Source: Astrothelium macrocarpum
Lineage: Eukaryota > Ascomycota > Dothideomycetes > Trypetheliales > Trypetheliaceae
Assembly (NCBI GenBank): GCA_021030915.1
Contig: JAGEMR010000027.1
Span: forward strand, 248,001-312,000
DNA length: 64,000 bases
Direction of reading: 5' to 3'
In this document: one piece after another, positions 12,167 to 22,944 of the stretch
Layout of the letters: every line of letters begins with the position of its first letter
How positions within the stretch are numbered: the stretch's first letter is position 1
Notes under the pieces: model-generated
Database searches by the model: none
Told to the model about the DNA's origin: nothing
What the model saw: only the letters and a program-made list of their open reading frames with translations
Made by a program: the position numbers and the translations under genes

Positions 12167-13420
12167 AGAGAGTAGAGAGAGGGGGGGAATGGAGAAGAGA
12201 TGGATTGGGAATGGGGACTTTTGAATAATAGTAAGGAACGTTTGCATGGGATATGGGGCATTGCATTTACGGCATTTTTGTGGGAGCATTTTCAGTGGAG
12301 TTGTCCTTTCGGGTTTTTTGTTCAGATTGAGACACGGGCTAGCTGCTTGCCATATACCCCCTTCCTTATTTTTGGTCATGTCATTGTCCAGTGTCTAGAT
12401 AGTTTGGATTTTGCGTAGAAGTTAAAACTTAATGTCATATTTCTCTCACGAGCAGATCACTATCGGGCTTTCGATAACCTACAAATCATTCCTGAGTGCC
12501 GCCATAGAAACGAAATTACTATTTTAGTTAACATTACCATCATCAGCTTTTAGTAAAGCAGGTAATGGTTCGTCTAGACTCATTTTAAGTGCGAATTACA
12601 TAAGCCCCTGCACCATTTCCAACGCGTAGCGGGACTTCAACCCACAGCCTTTCCTAATACTTACCCTTGAATGGCACGAACTCTGGACTCATTATCATTT
12701 TTATCTTCTCTCGAAATTCTACGCCAACTTGAATTCGCGCCAAAGGTGGTTTTGACAATTTCTGCGCTGCGGATATGGCCGATGTTAAAAGGAACGGACG
12801 GCACCAGATACAGTCTCATCTTGTACCTAGCTACATAACTTCTACACCAACCAATCCATCTTTACCTTATCACCGACCGAGCGAGGGGATGTCGATCGGC
12901 GGGTTTAGCCAGAATCTTGACGAAGCCCTTCGAACTTTGCGTAATCAGGCATAACCATATAGATCATACCCGATGATCTATAATTCTTGTTTAGTCCTTA
13001 TTCATCGCTCAGTTATAACTACCTATGCGCCTCTCCAGCATATACATATCAAAGTTCATCCTGAAGTTTCGACAGCTCTGCACTACAGCCTAACCACATA
13101 TGTAGGAACCGTGCTACATCTTCTCGTTTTGCTCTATTTTACTTTTTTAATTGCCATCCACGCAAGATCTTGCATCCTATCCGCATTCCAATGTTTCACA
13201 TTACATGAGTCTCGAAGTACAAGGCGACTTTCATGCCAAGGCTAGTGGTCCCGTGAATCCATGGTGCCACAACAATTACGGTGCTTCGACTTTGCTGAAC
13301 GGCCTACGTGGACCGACAAACACTGTGGGTGACTAGCTACGGTCTTTTGAATTGAAGTAGCCCGACGGCAACAGCATGCCCAGGTACGGCTTTCCTACGG
13401 TCCTGTCTCGAATTATCATC
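12167..13420. other. Intergenic, ERF4 to P450
   Basis: The sequence becomes AT-rich after the GC-rich ERF4 end. No open frame here shows a motif or a splice pattern that I can support. It marks the left edge of the accessory block. Confidence 0.45.
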
Positions 13421-15117
13421 ATGGAGAGCAGTGGAGCATCAAAAGCTTCTAGTATCTCACTTGTAGCTATTGCAATTTTGTTCTGCGGTGTTACCTACCT
13501 TATCTCGACATACTTAGCCAATGGCTTGAATCGTTACCCGGGGCCTCTTCTGGCCAAATTCTCGAACCTGTGGCATTACTATGACATCAAATCAAACCAT
13601 CACCATGATCATCTTATTGCGCTTCATAGACGCTATGGAGACGTCGTCCGCATCGGACCCAACAGGTTGAGCATTGCCAGTCCCGAGCATGTCGGCCGCA
13701 TCTATGGTACTCAAAATGCTTATCCAAAGGTGAGCCATCTACTTTAAGGTTTTATCAAATCGAATCCGCGCATTACTATAGAGCGAAATGTACGATTCGT
13801 TCAGTTTGCGCACCAAGGGTGGCAGAGCCCCGATAACGCTTTCTCAACGTGACCCAAAGATTCACATGCACAACAGGAAAGCTAGAGCACACGCCTTCAC
13901 GCTCAATGCGATCCGCGACTACGAGCCGTACATGGATGAGATTATAAAGCTATTTATGAGCAAGCTGAGGGCGAAGACGGAAGAAACGCCCGAGTTTTTA
14001 TGCGATTTCGGACTCTGGATTCGCTTCTGTTAGTCATGCCTGAACTTTGAAGACTTCAACTTACCTTCTTAGATGTGACTGATACTATTCTCTACTTGAC
14101 CTTTGGTTCGACGTTTGGGTTCCTGGATGCGGGCAAGGACTCTGTAGAGTTCTTTGATAACATGAACGCGAAAGTGAACGAGGACGCTTTGGTACGTTGA
14201 TCTTCTGAAAACCACGGATAGTCGCTGAGCCAAATGTCTAGTACCTTCCAATGCCTTGGTGGTCACTGGTCACGAAATTCAATCCCATCGTTGGCTTCTT
14301 TTCGAAGGAGCACTCTATCCTTCCCGAATGGTGCATGACTCAAATCCGCAAAAGGCAAGAGGAACGGGGAAAACTCGAAGAGGCGACAGGCCACTCTACC
14401 CACGTCAAATCGGACTTCTTGGACAAGTTCCTCGATATTACGAAGATACCAACGCCTCCAGGGACGGACTACGCTTCTCTGATCGACTATTCCGTCACCA
14501 ACGTCCAGGCCGGGTCGGAAACCATCACGGTTGAACTGATTTCGACTATATACCATCTTCTGAAGAGTCCAGACAAGATGAAAAAGCTTCTCAAGGAAAT
14601 CGACTCTGCGGGCTTGTCTAATCCGGCTACTTACAAGGAGGCTCAGAATCTTCCTTATCTCGACGCCTGTCTAAAGGAAGGATTGAGAGTGCACTCCGCC
14701 GTCGGTCTCGGCATGGAGCGTACAGTGACCGGCAATGGTCTCAAACTGCCAGACGGCTCTATCGCTCCTCGAGGTACCCTTGTGAGCATGAATCCCTGGG
14801 TCGTGATGCGGCAGCCTCTCTTTGGCAACAACCCCGACGAATTCGTTCCCGAGCGATGGCTGCGCGCAGAGGAGGAAAGCGAGGCGGCGTATACGGAGCG
14901 CATGAATGCATGGAGAAGAGCTGATCTCGTTTTCAGTCATGGCAATCATGTGTGCTCGGGCAAAAATGTGGCGATGATGGAGATGTATAAGGTCTTGCCT
15001 ACGTTGTTGCTTAACTTTGAGATCAAGTTGCAGGATCAGGATAAGGAGTGGAGCGTGATTAATAGGTTCGTTGTGCGACAGACAGGGTTGGACTGTGTGC
15101 TGCGTCCGCGCAATTGA
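13421..15117 (+). CDS. Cytochrome P450 monooxygenase
   Basis: This is a membrane-anchored microsomal haem-thiolate monooxygenase. Exons are 13421-13729, 13782-14028, 14073-14191 and 14242-15117, encoding 516 aa, a normal length. The ATG at 13421 has a better context (A at -3, G at +4) than the in-frame ATG at 13376 and directly precedes the anchor helix LVAIAILFCGVTYLISTYL. A proline hinge (RYPGPLLA), I-helix AGSET (about residue 315), K-helix ExxR (EGLR), PERW and the haem loop FSHGNHVCSG with ligand Cys463 are all present. The usual Arg two residues before the Cys is His461. The N-terminal half, with RYGDVVRIGPN, resembles the pisatin demethylase/benzoate 4-hydroxylase group of fungal P450s; the substrate cannot be read. 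No partner synthase adjoins it, and its nearest neighbours are 2EXR-like genes. Confidence 0.93.
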
Positions 15118-16692
15118 TGGAAAATCAATTTGGTGTGGCAATAACCGTATCGTAACGCAATTCCATACTTTCGAGGGGACATGAACTGAATAGCGCGGTA
15201 GAAAAGGCCCTTCGAAGGGGTCTTCAGTGGGGGCACTGGGGCTTTTCAGCGGCTGGTCTTCAGCAGCGCCTCCTTGGAAGGATTCTATTACAGGTGTCTC
15301 TTTTGAACGGTCTCTACAGCACGTAGGGTCTCTAGGGAGAGGTTCTACGAAGAAATGGAAGCCGACTCGCTGGCATTAGAAGTGCAAACAAACCCGTGTC
15401 TAGTATTAGAGCTCCTAGAATTGATATTAGAGAAGCTAAGACGTTGAAGCAGCTATTGACTTGGCACTCTTTCCAATGTCGGAGCATGGTAAACCATCTA
15501 AGATTGTTTCCGTGCCCTTGAACAATGCCTCCCAGAGTGATCAAAGGTCCCCGCGCGCCCAGGAGGGATGTCTACGGACATGAGATGCCATCGTTGGGAA
15601 CATCGATCTGGTTGCAGGCCGCAACGAGGCTAAGGTTTCTACGCTCAAATAATGGAGTATATCCATCAATGACATGCGCACCGAAGCTTTCGATATTCAC
15701 CGCATCTCTCCGTTGCATGATCCGCTGTGCGTCGAGTTGTTTGATGATCCGCACATCGTCTTCGGTGAAGTCATGATGCTTATTGTTTTTCACGACGTCT
15801 GGCTGAGCCGATTAGCAAGAGTCCATCAGGCTGATAAAGTGCATCGGCTAAGCCCAGTATACTGGTGATAAAGAGGATGAAATCATTCAATGCTGTGAGA
15901 TCATGGGTTGAATGTACTATGCAGCAAACATGAAGCAAAATCCAAATGGTAGCCAGGGCAATCAGATTACACAGCAATTGGAACGACCTATTTCCACCAC
16001 TTTCATCACAGAGGGAACTATGAGAGCACGGGCCAAAGGCTAGTCTGATTGCACCGAGTGTCTCCAAATAGTTTTAGTTGAATTACATCAGCTCTTTCTC
16101 CACGATTTTGCTCACATGGGCATCTCCACCACATCTACCCCGTGCTATGGCACCAAGCAGAAAGCCTGAGGATTCATTCAAGTTGATACAAGGCTTATTT
16201 GACTCAATGTTGGCACCATACCTGGTACCTTCGCACACAGAAAATATTCATTTAGGTACCTGAGTGACAACAATGACGCGGTGTGGAAGGATGTACGCGT
16301 CTTCGGTTTGTGGAGAGGGTTTCGACTTCCGGAACTGTGGACTCGGTTGCCTTTCCTCGATGCCAATATGACGTCTTCTTCTTTTACGTTTCTTATTGCA
16401 AATCCTGGTGCTTGAGGACGTACGGAATGTGAGTGCCGGTTTCGTCCCGGTCTTTGTTGGTGTCCGTTGTCAATGAGCGACATTGTGGACGAGAAGTCGC
16501 AGTTTGAGACATGGTCTGAAGACTTCGAATTTCGGTAAGTCATCTTGTTCACCCGCATGGTCCATGCACAAAGCCCCCGACCACTTAACCTTGATGCATC
16601 TGCAAACAACATTCCAAATGAAAGAATAACAGGCGCCTTTCAGAGAACCAACCTTAATCCTCGTCCCTCCTTCCCAGATTCACGCATTAGCC
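15118..16692. other. Intergenic; possible stray exon at 16473-16534
   Basis: No confident gene is seen. On the minus strand, 15572-16067 holds two short frames, one with two hydrophobic segments, that I could not join. On +, 16473-16534 starts with ATG, encodes an acidic segment (MSDIVDEKSQFETWSEDFEF) and ends at a strong GTAAGT donor. It can be spliced in phase to 16644-16735, the putative first exon of the next gene. This might be an alternative 5' end for that gene. Confidence 0.35.
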
Positions 16693-17644
16693 ATGATGGC
16701 CGCGGAGCAGCAGAAGGAAAAGAGTGTGGTGGGCCGTATGTTCTCTTTTAAAGATCTTTGAACTCACCCATATCACCACATACCCCTCGTTATAGAGCGA
16801 TTTACTCACCTTTTAGCTACCTAGAGCTCTAGCCTTTCTTGCAGCAATCCAATACCCCTAATACTCCTTGTATCTCATTCCTATCACTGCCGATAGAGAT
16901 CAGAATCATGATCTACGACCTCGCAGCCGACTGGAACGACGCGGGCATCCACATGGAGCGTATGATGGAAGAGTTGGTAGACGCATATATCCATGATACT
17001 GATGAATATTCACGTCTTCCTAAACGTTCCATGGTGTTTCCCCGACGCACAACTCCAACGATATTGCTTTTGAATCGCCAAATATTTGCCGAGGCAGATG
17101 ATGTCCTGTGCAAGAAACCATTCCAGTTCAAGAACATAGGCAAAGATCTGTACCACCTACAATACGGCCCCGATTCGCCGATCTTCCAATATATAAGTAT
17201 ACAGACCGTGCAACGGATCCCCAAGATCGAGGTTCGCCAAACTGCTAGCTCGAGCTCTCTAATTCCTTGCCTGAGTTGTTTTCCCGACTGCGAAGACAGC
17301 GACTTTGAATGCGATAATGGCACGAAATGTGCCTACAATGTAAAACACCTAATCCTCTATCTGGATGATTTCCGATGTAAGCCAGGATCGCCTGCATGGA
17401 ATCATGCGGATGCGCAATTGAATCCAACCGGTATGGAAGTGAGTATCATAACACATGAATTGTAAATTATATACTTCAGTCTTGGGCTCACGTAAAAATA
17501 TAGTTTTTGCATTTTCCCGCATGTCCAAGAATCACTGTCCAGGCAGCTCCAGGATCTGTCCTCGAAATCCTCTATGGTTATGGCTACAGCTTGGTAAAAT
17601 GCCAATGTGATGATTCCTTTCATTGCCTACGTTGCGATCTATAA
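16693..17644 (+). CDS. 2EXR/F-box-like protein, copy A (5' end uncertain)
   Basis: The function is unknown. The N-terminus has the motif SFLSLPIEIRIMIYDLAADW, followed by TPTILLLNRQIFAEA, like the 2EXR and F-box-type leader seen in many fungal proteins. Supported exons are 16845-17438 and 17504-17644, encoding about 244 aa. A Cys-rich patch (PCLSCFPDC and later Cys) could bind metal. It is paralogous to the gene at 18754: the same order of blocks, the same phase-0 intron before HFPACPRITVQ, and the same GYGYS end. A putative first exon 16693-16735 is 43 nt, exactly as in the paralogue, and ends at the same CGTATGTTC donor, but it cannot be joined to the next exon in frame (an in-frame TAG at 16830 and a phase mismatch). 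Copy A may therefore be 5'-damaged, or may use a weak GTGGGC donor at 16729. Confidence 0.6.
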
Positions 17645-18753
17645 TGGCTCTGTTCAACAGGCATGGAGCATGTGAGACAGCTTTAGCGCGGCATTGCTAA
17701 TAGCCATTAGCTTCTCCTATCCGAGTACTAGTGAGCTATTCTTGCTTGCGTTGATCACTGCGTGATCGCAGTAACGGATCTTGCCCATTCCTCCGCACGA
17801 TTTTTGGGTTAGATTTGCTCTTCTCCGTTGGCAAGATGTGCAAATAGATATTGAGCTACATGACTACCTATCTTAAAGATAGTCACGCCCACCTAAGGTG
17901 AAGAGCACTTCACTCCCTCCTGCGATCATAACTTTAAGAAATCCATCAGCGTGAGTGATATCTTTGCTGTCGCCGGGCTTTGTTGCCTGCACATCCGTCT
18001 CGTAACTCTGTTCGATTGCCATGACTTTGCAACTCCACTACTCCTTCCTCGTTCTTTCCATTCTGAACTCGAATCATAGCCTTCGTTCTTTTGAATTAAT
18101 GCATCTAGTATTGGCATGACTCCACCTACGGATCCAGAAGGCCGGGTCGTAATTGTTTGTGCTAATCCCACAGATCATTTGTTTTTGGTCGGCGCATATA
18201 CCTAGCTACCCGACAATGCAGAATTTTGGCCGAATAAGACTGGATCCGTATAGATGGAGAAAGGCTTATATGGATGGCCTATCCGCTTTGTCCCCAAGTG
18301 AGTCTATCGGTGAGCTCAGAAACATGTGATTCCGCAAAATCTCTCTTCTCCAACTCTCACAATTCATGTTCAATTATATTATACGTCATGTGACTGGTGC
18401 GGTCGAAAGATTGTGAGAACAAGCAGTAGCAATTTTGCTCTAACCAAGGTCATGGTCAGTCTTTCGCGTGTTTCACGAGACAGGCACTCCGGATCCAACC
18501 TCACAACTAGCTTCCTCTCTTATTTTTTAGCACACAAATTCCGTAAATACTAGGCGTGGATTTGTCACAACTAATTTGTACTAAATTACCTCATTGGAAG
18601 TTCGAAACATTCTCAGACCTTGTCTAACCATTACTCCGATATAAAAAGACAGGCAAGGGCGACCCGGGTTTTCATGCACCTCCTACACCTGTACGCTCCC
18701 ACGCAATTTTTTACCTTCTTCCTTTGAGAGAGGAAAGAAAAAAGAAAGCAATC
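17645..18753. other. Intergenic between the tandem 2EXR-like copies
   Basis: No gene is supported. A minus-strand frame at 17926-18171 has no motif. The spacer separates two same-strand paralogues and probably holds the promoter of copy B. Confidence 0.45.
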
Positions 18754-20022
18754 ATGAAGCCTATGAAGAGGCAAAAGCAGACGGACATTCGACAGCGTAT
18801 GTTCAATTTCACGGTTCATCGTCTCCCCCAAACCACTATGTGTAATGTGAGAGTGAGTTAGCTTACGCTCTTGCTGCTTAGATTTCAAGCGCGAGATTCA
18901 TCCTGTTTCGAGGGAACGCATCGACGCAATTCCCCGTCTTCATCTCTCATTTCTAGATCTCCCGAGAGAAATTAGGGACATGATCTACGATCTCACAGCG
19001 GACTGGAATGACGCCGGTGTGCACATGTCAAGAATGATGAAGGACCTGCAGCGGTACTATGATCCTGAAACGTGGATGGGAGAAGACGTTGAGCTAAGCG
19101 ATGATGAGCTCTTCTTGGACGAAAGCGAATCCATTGACAGTAGTTTTGAGGACAGCGAATTCGAGTATCATCCTAGCCTAGATGTTCGTGCACGGAAACC
19201 AGTCTTTCCGAGACTGACGACTCCCACAATCTTACTCCTCAATCGTCAAATCAATTTTGAGGCAAATGCCGTGCTCTCTACGAAACCTTTCCAGCTCAAG
19301 ACTTTGGACGGACTGAGCTCTCATGGTGACACATACCAATACGGTCCGGGTTCGCCGATGTTTAATTTTATAAGCATGCAAACAATCAAGCGTATCCCCA
19401 AAATTGAGGTCACACGCTCTCTTCAAGATGACCTCCAAACGCCTTGTCTGCATTGCTTCCCTTACTGCGACCCGGGCTTCACGCCTTGCGCAAAGTGTCT
19501 GAAGACAACTTACATTCGAACGCACTTGATCCTTCGTCTCCGGACTTCCGATCCTTCTGAGTCAGAGGACGAAGATTTTTCTCTTACAAAGGCAGTTGCC
19601 GCCATGCTGAATTTCAACAACGCACTTGTAAGCTTCATGATTCATGAATAATTCCTGCGCAGGATCATCTCAATCTTACACCTTATTTCAGGCTATCCCA
19701 ATGCATAGCTGCCCACGATTCACATTCCAGCCAGAACCGGGCTCTTCCACAGAAGATGAGTATGGCTACGGCTTCAGCGTGGCGACAGGTAAGTATCCTC
19801 TATCTGATCATTACAGCCATTGTTGAACCCTGGAAAGCAGATAAGACGCTCCGCCTGTTTGATTCTTTCCTAAATATCCCAAGTAAGCCCTCTATATGTT
19901 CGAAGTTTTCCACGTCAATCTCTGCTCTCCTACTCCGCTGACCTGACTTGCAAGTGTGGCCTTATCCGCCATCAAATGCTGGCACGGATGATTTTCTCTC
20001 CAGATATCTACCTCATCAATAA
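18754..20022 (+). CDS. 2EXR/F-box-like protein, copy B
   Basis: Exons are 18754-18796, 18882-19627, 19692-19788, 19841-19882 and 19955-20022, encoding about 331 aa. The first junction yields RQ-HFKREIHPV and leads into LHLSFLDLPREIRDMIYDLTADWNDAG. Further blocks shared with copy A are TPTILLLNRQINFEA, YQYGPGSPMFNFIS, QTIKRIPKIEV, PCLHCFPYC with later CAKC, and CPRFTFQ with GYGFS. An acidic insertion (about residues 85-120, rich in Glu, Asp and Ser) is absent from copy A. The LP.EIR.MIYDL leader is of the kind found in 2EXR and F-box-like proteins; no role can be stated. Copy B looks intact, so it may be the functional member. The last two introns are the least certain part of the model. Confidence 0.68.
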
Positions 20023-20883
20023 GAAATTCGTTTGCGTCTACAACGACCGGACATCAATGAGAAGTCCCGTACTGTTGATCCCTTTACGAATGCTTCGGAA
20101 ATGGAACTAAATCCAGACAACATCTTACCTCCGCAGCAGCGCAATCTTCCCGATCAGCCAAAGGAGGTATTCCACTGTGCTGAGTAGTGCTCTTCTCTTT
20201 TGCTTTCGCACGTCACTGCTGAGACTCTACGTCATGGATTCTGGGAAATGAAAGCTAGATCTCTAAAGTAAAGAGTACGATATGAACAATGGCAATGACC
20301 TCTGTAACTTATATTAGAGCACCATGCACTGAGACTCTTGTAAGATCGCATCTTCCTAATATCTCACGAAGAGACATTGTTACCCTTTGCCAGAATTATC
20401 AGAGGTCCCATCTTGAGCCTACTATCTTTCACCTTAAGCCCTTGTCACCAAGTCATACCTGCCGAACACCTTTTTGTCCTAGTATGCTATGGCCGTTCTG
20501 ACCACCCAGATAAGTCCTATCGTCCTGGCACTCTACTTTGTTAGAGCGACACTGTCTTGTCTCATCGAGGTACTACGGCGTCTACAATGTGATCACAATC
20601 AAATTGACTTTTCCGCTTCGATTTTCTGTTTGAATGCTAGGTGTAACCGTAATCCATTAATGGTTGCCTTTTCGCGAACCTCAAGTATGTCTGTGTCATA
20701 TTTGTGCCGGTAATTGACTCTCCTTTCTTCTAGGACTAGCACGTTTAAAACCTATGACGCGTACCGACTGGAGCTTGCTCAGTCCGCCTGGGGACTACTT
20801 ATCCATAGCTTTGCATGCCTTAGACATGAATAAGTTTGCCTCATCATTATTGATATCATCATTTCGATTGCTAATATCACCAC
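20023..20883. other. Intergenic between copy B and the broken 2EXR-like gene
   Basis: No gene is supported in this AT-rich stretch. It lies between the 3' ends of two convergent genes of the same broad class. Confidence 0.45.
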
Positions 20884-22149
20884 CTACACCCAGCTCTTGT
20901 AGACCGCGCTCCTCTCCCTCCTCACAAATCTCACGGTCCGGACTTCAAACTTCGGCTCCAATGGCTTATCATAATCGACTTTACCATCACTGTCTCAATG
21001 CAGCCAAGGAGTCTCCTGGTGATGTCCATAGTCTTTGGGCGCGGCACCCATCCAGCTTGAACTCTCAACTTTTCCATCCCACCCCAACTCGAGATTCCCA
21101 GGCAGCGGAAACACCCACGTCTTTGCACATTCCACGACCACATCAAGCTGGGGCAGTTTCTGCACAAATGTCTCAAGGACAAGCTCGAAGACTTTGAGGT
21201 CCGGGAAGCATCCGACTTGCATGCCCCATTTTTCCTGGTATCTCCGTGCTTCGGGTGGACATTGACCCTCCTTGGGATTTCCATCCCTCCGACGTTGAGC
21301 ACGTGATTTCATGGTCTTATACGACGGGGAATTGCACCAGGGGTCAAGGGCAAGATGTTCTTCACAGTTCGGATGCGAGTCCCACCTCCACCAGTCCCTC
21401 CGGTCTAGGCGAACGGTCAATCTGGTGATGGGCTGAGCGGGAAATTTTCGGGTCATTTCTCTGGATCCAAATTGCTCGATCCATGCCGATTGTGAGAACA
21501 ATTCGCACCCCGGACGTGGGATCTGCAAGTGATTCAGACGTGTCAAGTGCTGCAAATACACTGTCCGACGATTGACTCGCTATATGGTTGATTTATCGGT
21601 CGTGTAATTGCGGTCTGACGTGACACCTTCAATGTATCGTCTCCCGGCCTCGAAATGAGCAGAATAGTCGCGTATTGTTGAGTCTTCGAGATGGAGTTGC
21701 GGCATAGAAAGCTCCAACCATCGGATATTGGCGAATTGGTAGTTTCCGAGTCTGTCAATAACGGCTACCTTTCGGTCAGGGGGAAGTTCTTCGGGATCAC
21801 CTACGTAAATGGAAATTGGATTGAGCAGGATTGGAAGATCGTAAGTTTCGAGATAAATGGTTTTGCATGTGCGGAGAAGTTCTTTAGCCATGCGAAGGGC
21901 TCCATCTCGACCAGGCTTATTGTAACGAAGATGCTTTGCGTGTAGATAATTTGGGTCTGCAGTCAGAGCGTAATCCCAGATATAGTACCTTATCTCCTTG
22001 GGAAGGATAGAGAACAGCGGAGACTGTTGCTGACGATTCACCTCGCTATCGCGCTTGGCTAGATCATAAGCAAGGGTACCATCGAGGTTCTGCTTTGCTG
22101 GCGTGGCCTGATGAAATATTGTGTCTCGATTTGACCTGTAGTTTTCCAT
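20884..22149 (-). pseudogene. 2EXR-like gene broken by two in-frame stops
   Basis: One minus-strand frame of 422 codons runs from ATG 22149 to TAG 20884 but carries TAG at 21580-21582 and TGA at 20995-20997. The first part has FSILPKEIRYYIWDYAL and RTCKTIYLET, the 2EXR-like leader. The second part continues in the same frame (TVYLQHLTRL, AWIEQFGSREM, ITRLTVRLDRRDWWRW, RAQRRRDGNP, FPDLKVFELVLETF, LDVVVECAKTW), and after the TGA the frame still reads KFEVRTVRFVRRER. The blocks stay coherent on both sides of each stop with no shift of frame, so single-base nonsense changes are the simplest reading. Both fit C-to-T change (CAG or CGA to a stop). A short intron hiding the TAG (a weak GTGTCA donor with TTGCAG) cannot be excluded. 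No function is assigned. Confidence 0.62.
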
Positions 22150-22944
22150 TCTGCCAAGTCGATCGTGAAGTCCTTTCCAGAGCGAGAAGAGTGCATTTAT
22201 CTAAATAAATTTCAATGTTTAGTTCCATGCAAGAGAAGGGAAAGATGATGGAGCTGAGCCAGTTCCCTCAGATAACGAGCGCAGCGACATCCTGCAGGAA
22301 CGGGCCAGGCCATGGGCCACTCTAAAGGTTGTTTTGTCTGTGTCACATACTGAGTAAGCAAGGTAAGGTGGAGCAGACTGCTTCTGTCGATCGCTGCAGG
22401 TCATGTAGACGAGTCTGATACAGCAGTTTTTTCTACTTAGCTTCGTTTCAACCTACTCGATTGAGACGGGCCCAATCTCGACATTGGAGGCAGGAGCGCG
22501 CTAGCACAGACCAGCTCGACGGAGGACCGCCAAACACGGCCGTCGGACAGGCGTTGTCTTTGGAATATCAACCATCTCCAGCAGAGATGGACCAGGTCAA
22601 GACATCTCCTTGGACTCGTATTGTTTCGAGCACCAATAAAACCCGTAGGAGTTTGACGATTGGTATACGCTGTTCCACCTCGCTCAGAAATGGTTTGCTC
22701 ATCCCTTGCGTTTGAAACCTACAATCGGAGGACATCGGGAGAAACGTCGCTGCTCGTTCATTCGCCGTCGGTACTAAGACCCCAGAGCTGAGTCTGAGTC
22801 ACGCTCAACGAGAATGGACCCGTTCTGCTAGCAACAGGAGACAAACGAGAGATTAATTGTGACCATAACCTACAAACCCCTGGCATATAGGTCAGTATAT
22901 TGGTTGTACATTGGCTGAAACTATGGAGTGTATAAAAGAGTGGA
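22150..22944. other. Intergenic, no gene seen
   Basis: It lies between the 5' end of the broken 2EXR-like gene and the 3' end of the MFS transporter. Frames are short and without motifs. Confidence 0.45.

Noticed and set aside
11405..12379. 324-codon minus-strand frame opposite ERF4
   Set aside because: It is antisense to the Erf4-like domain and exists because GC-rich DNA lacks stop codons; its sequence is Pro/Arg/Gly low-complexity.
15572..16067. Two minus-strand frames that might form a small membrane protein
   Set aside because: They overlap in different frames, have no convincing donor/acceptor pair, and show no recognisable family pattern.
19789..19816. A 28-nt intron in 2EXR-like copy B
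   Set aside because: Too short for a spliceosomal intron; the next AG at 19840 gives a 52-nt intron in the same phase and was used instead.
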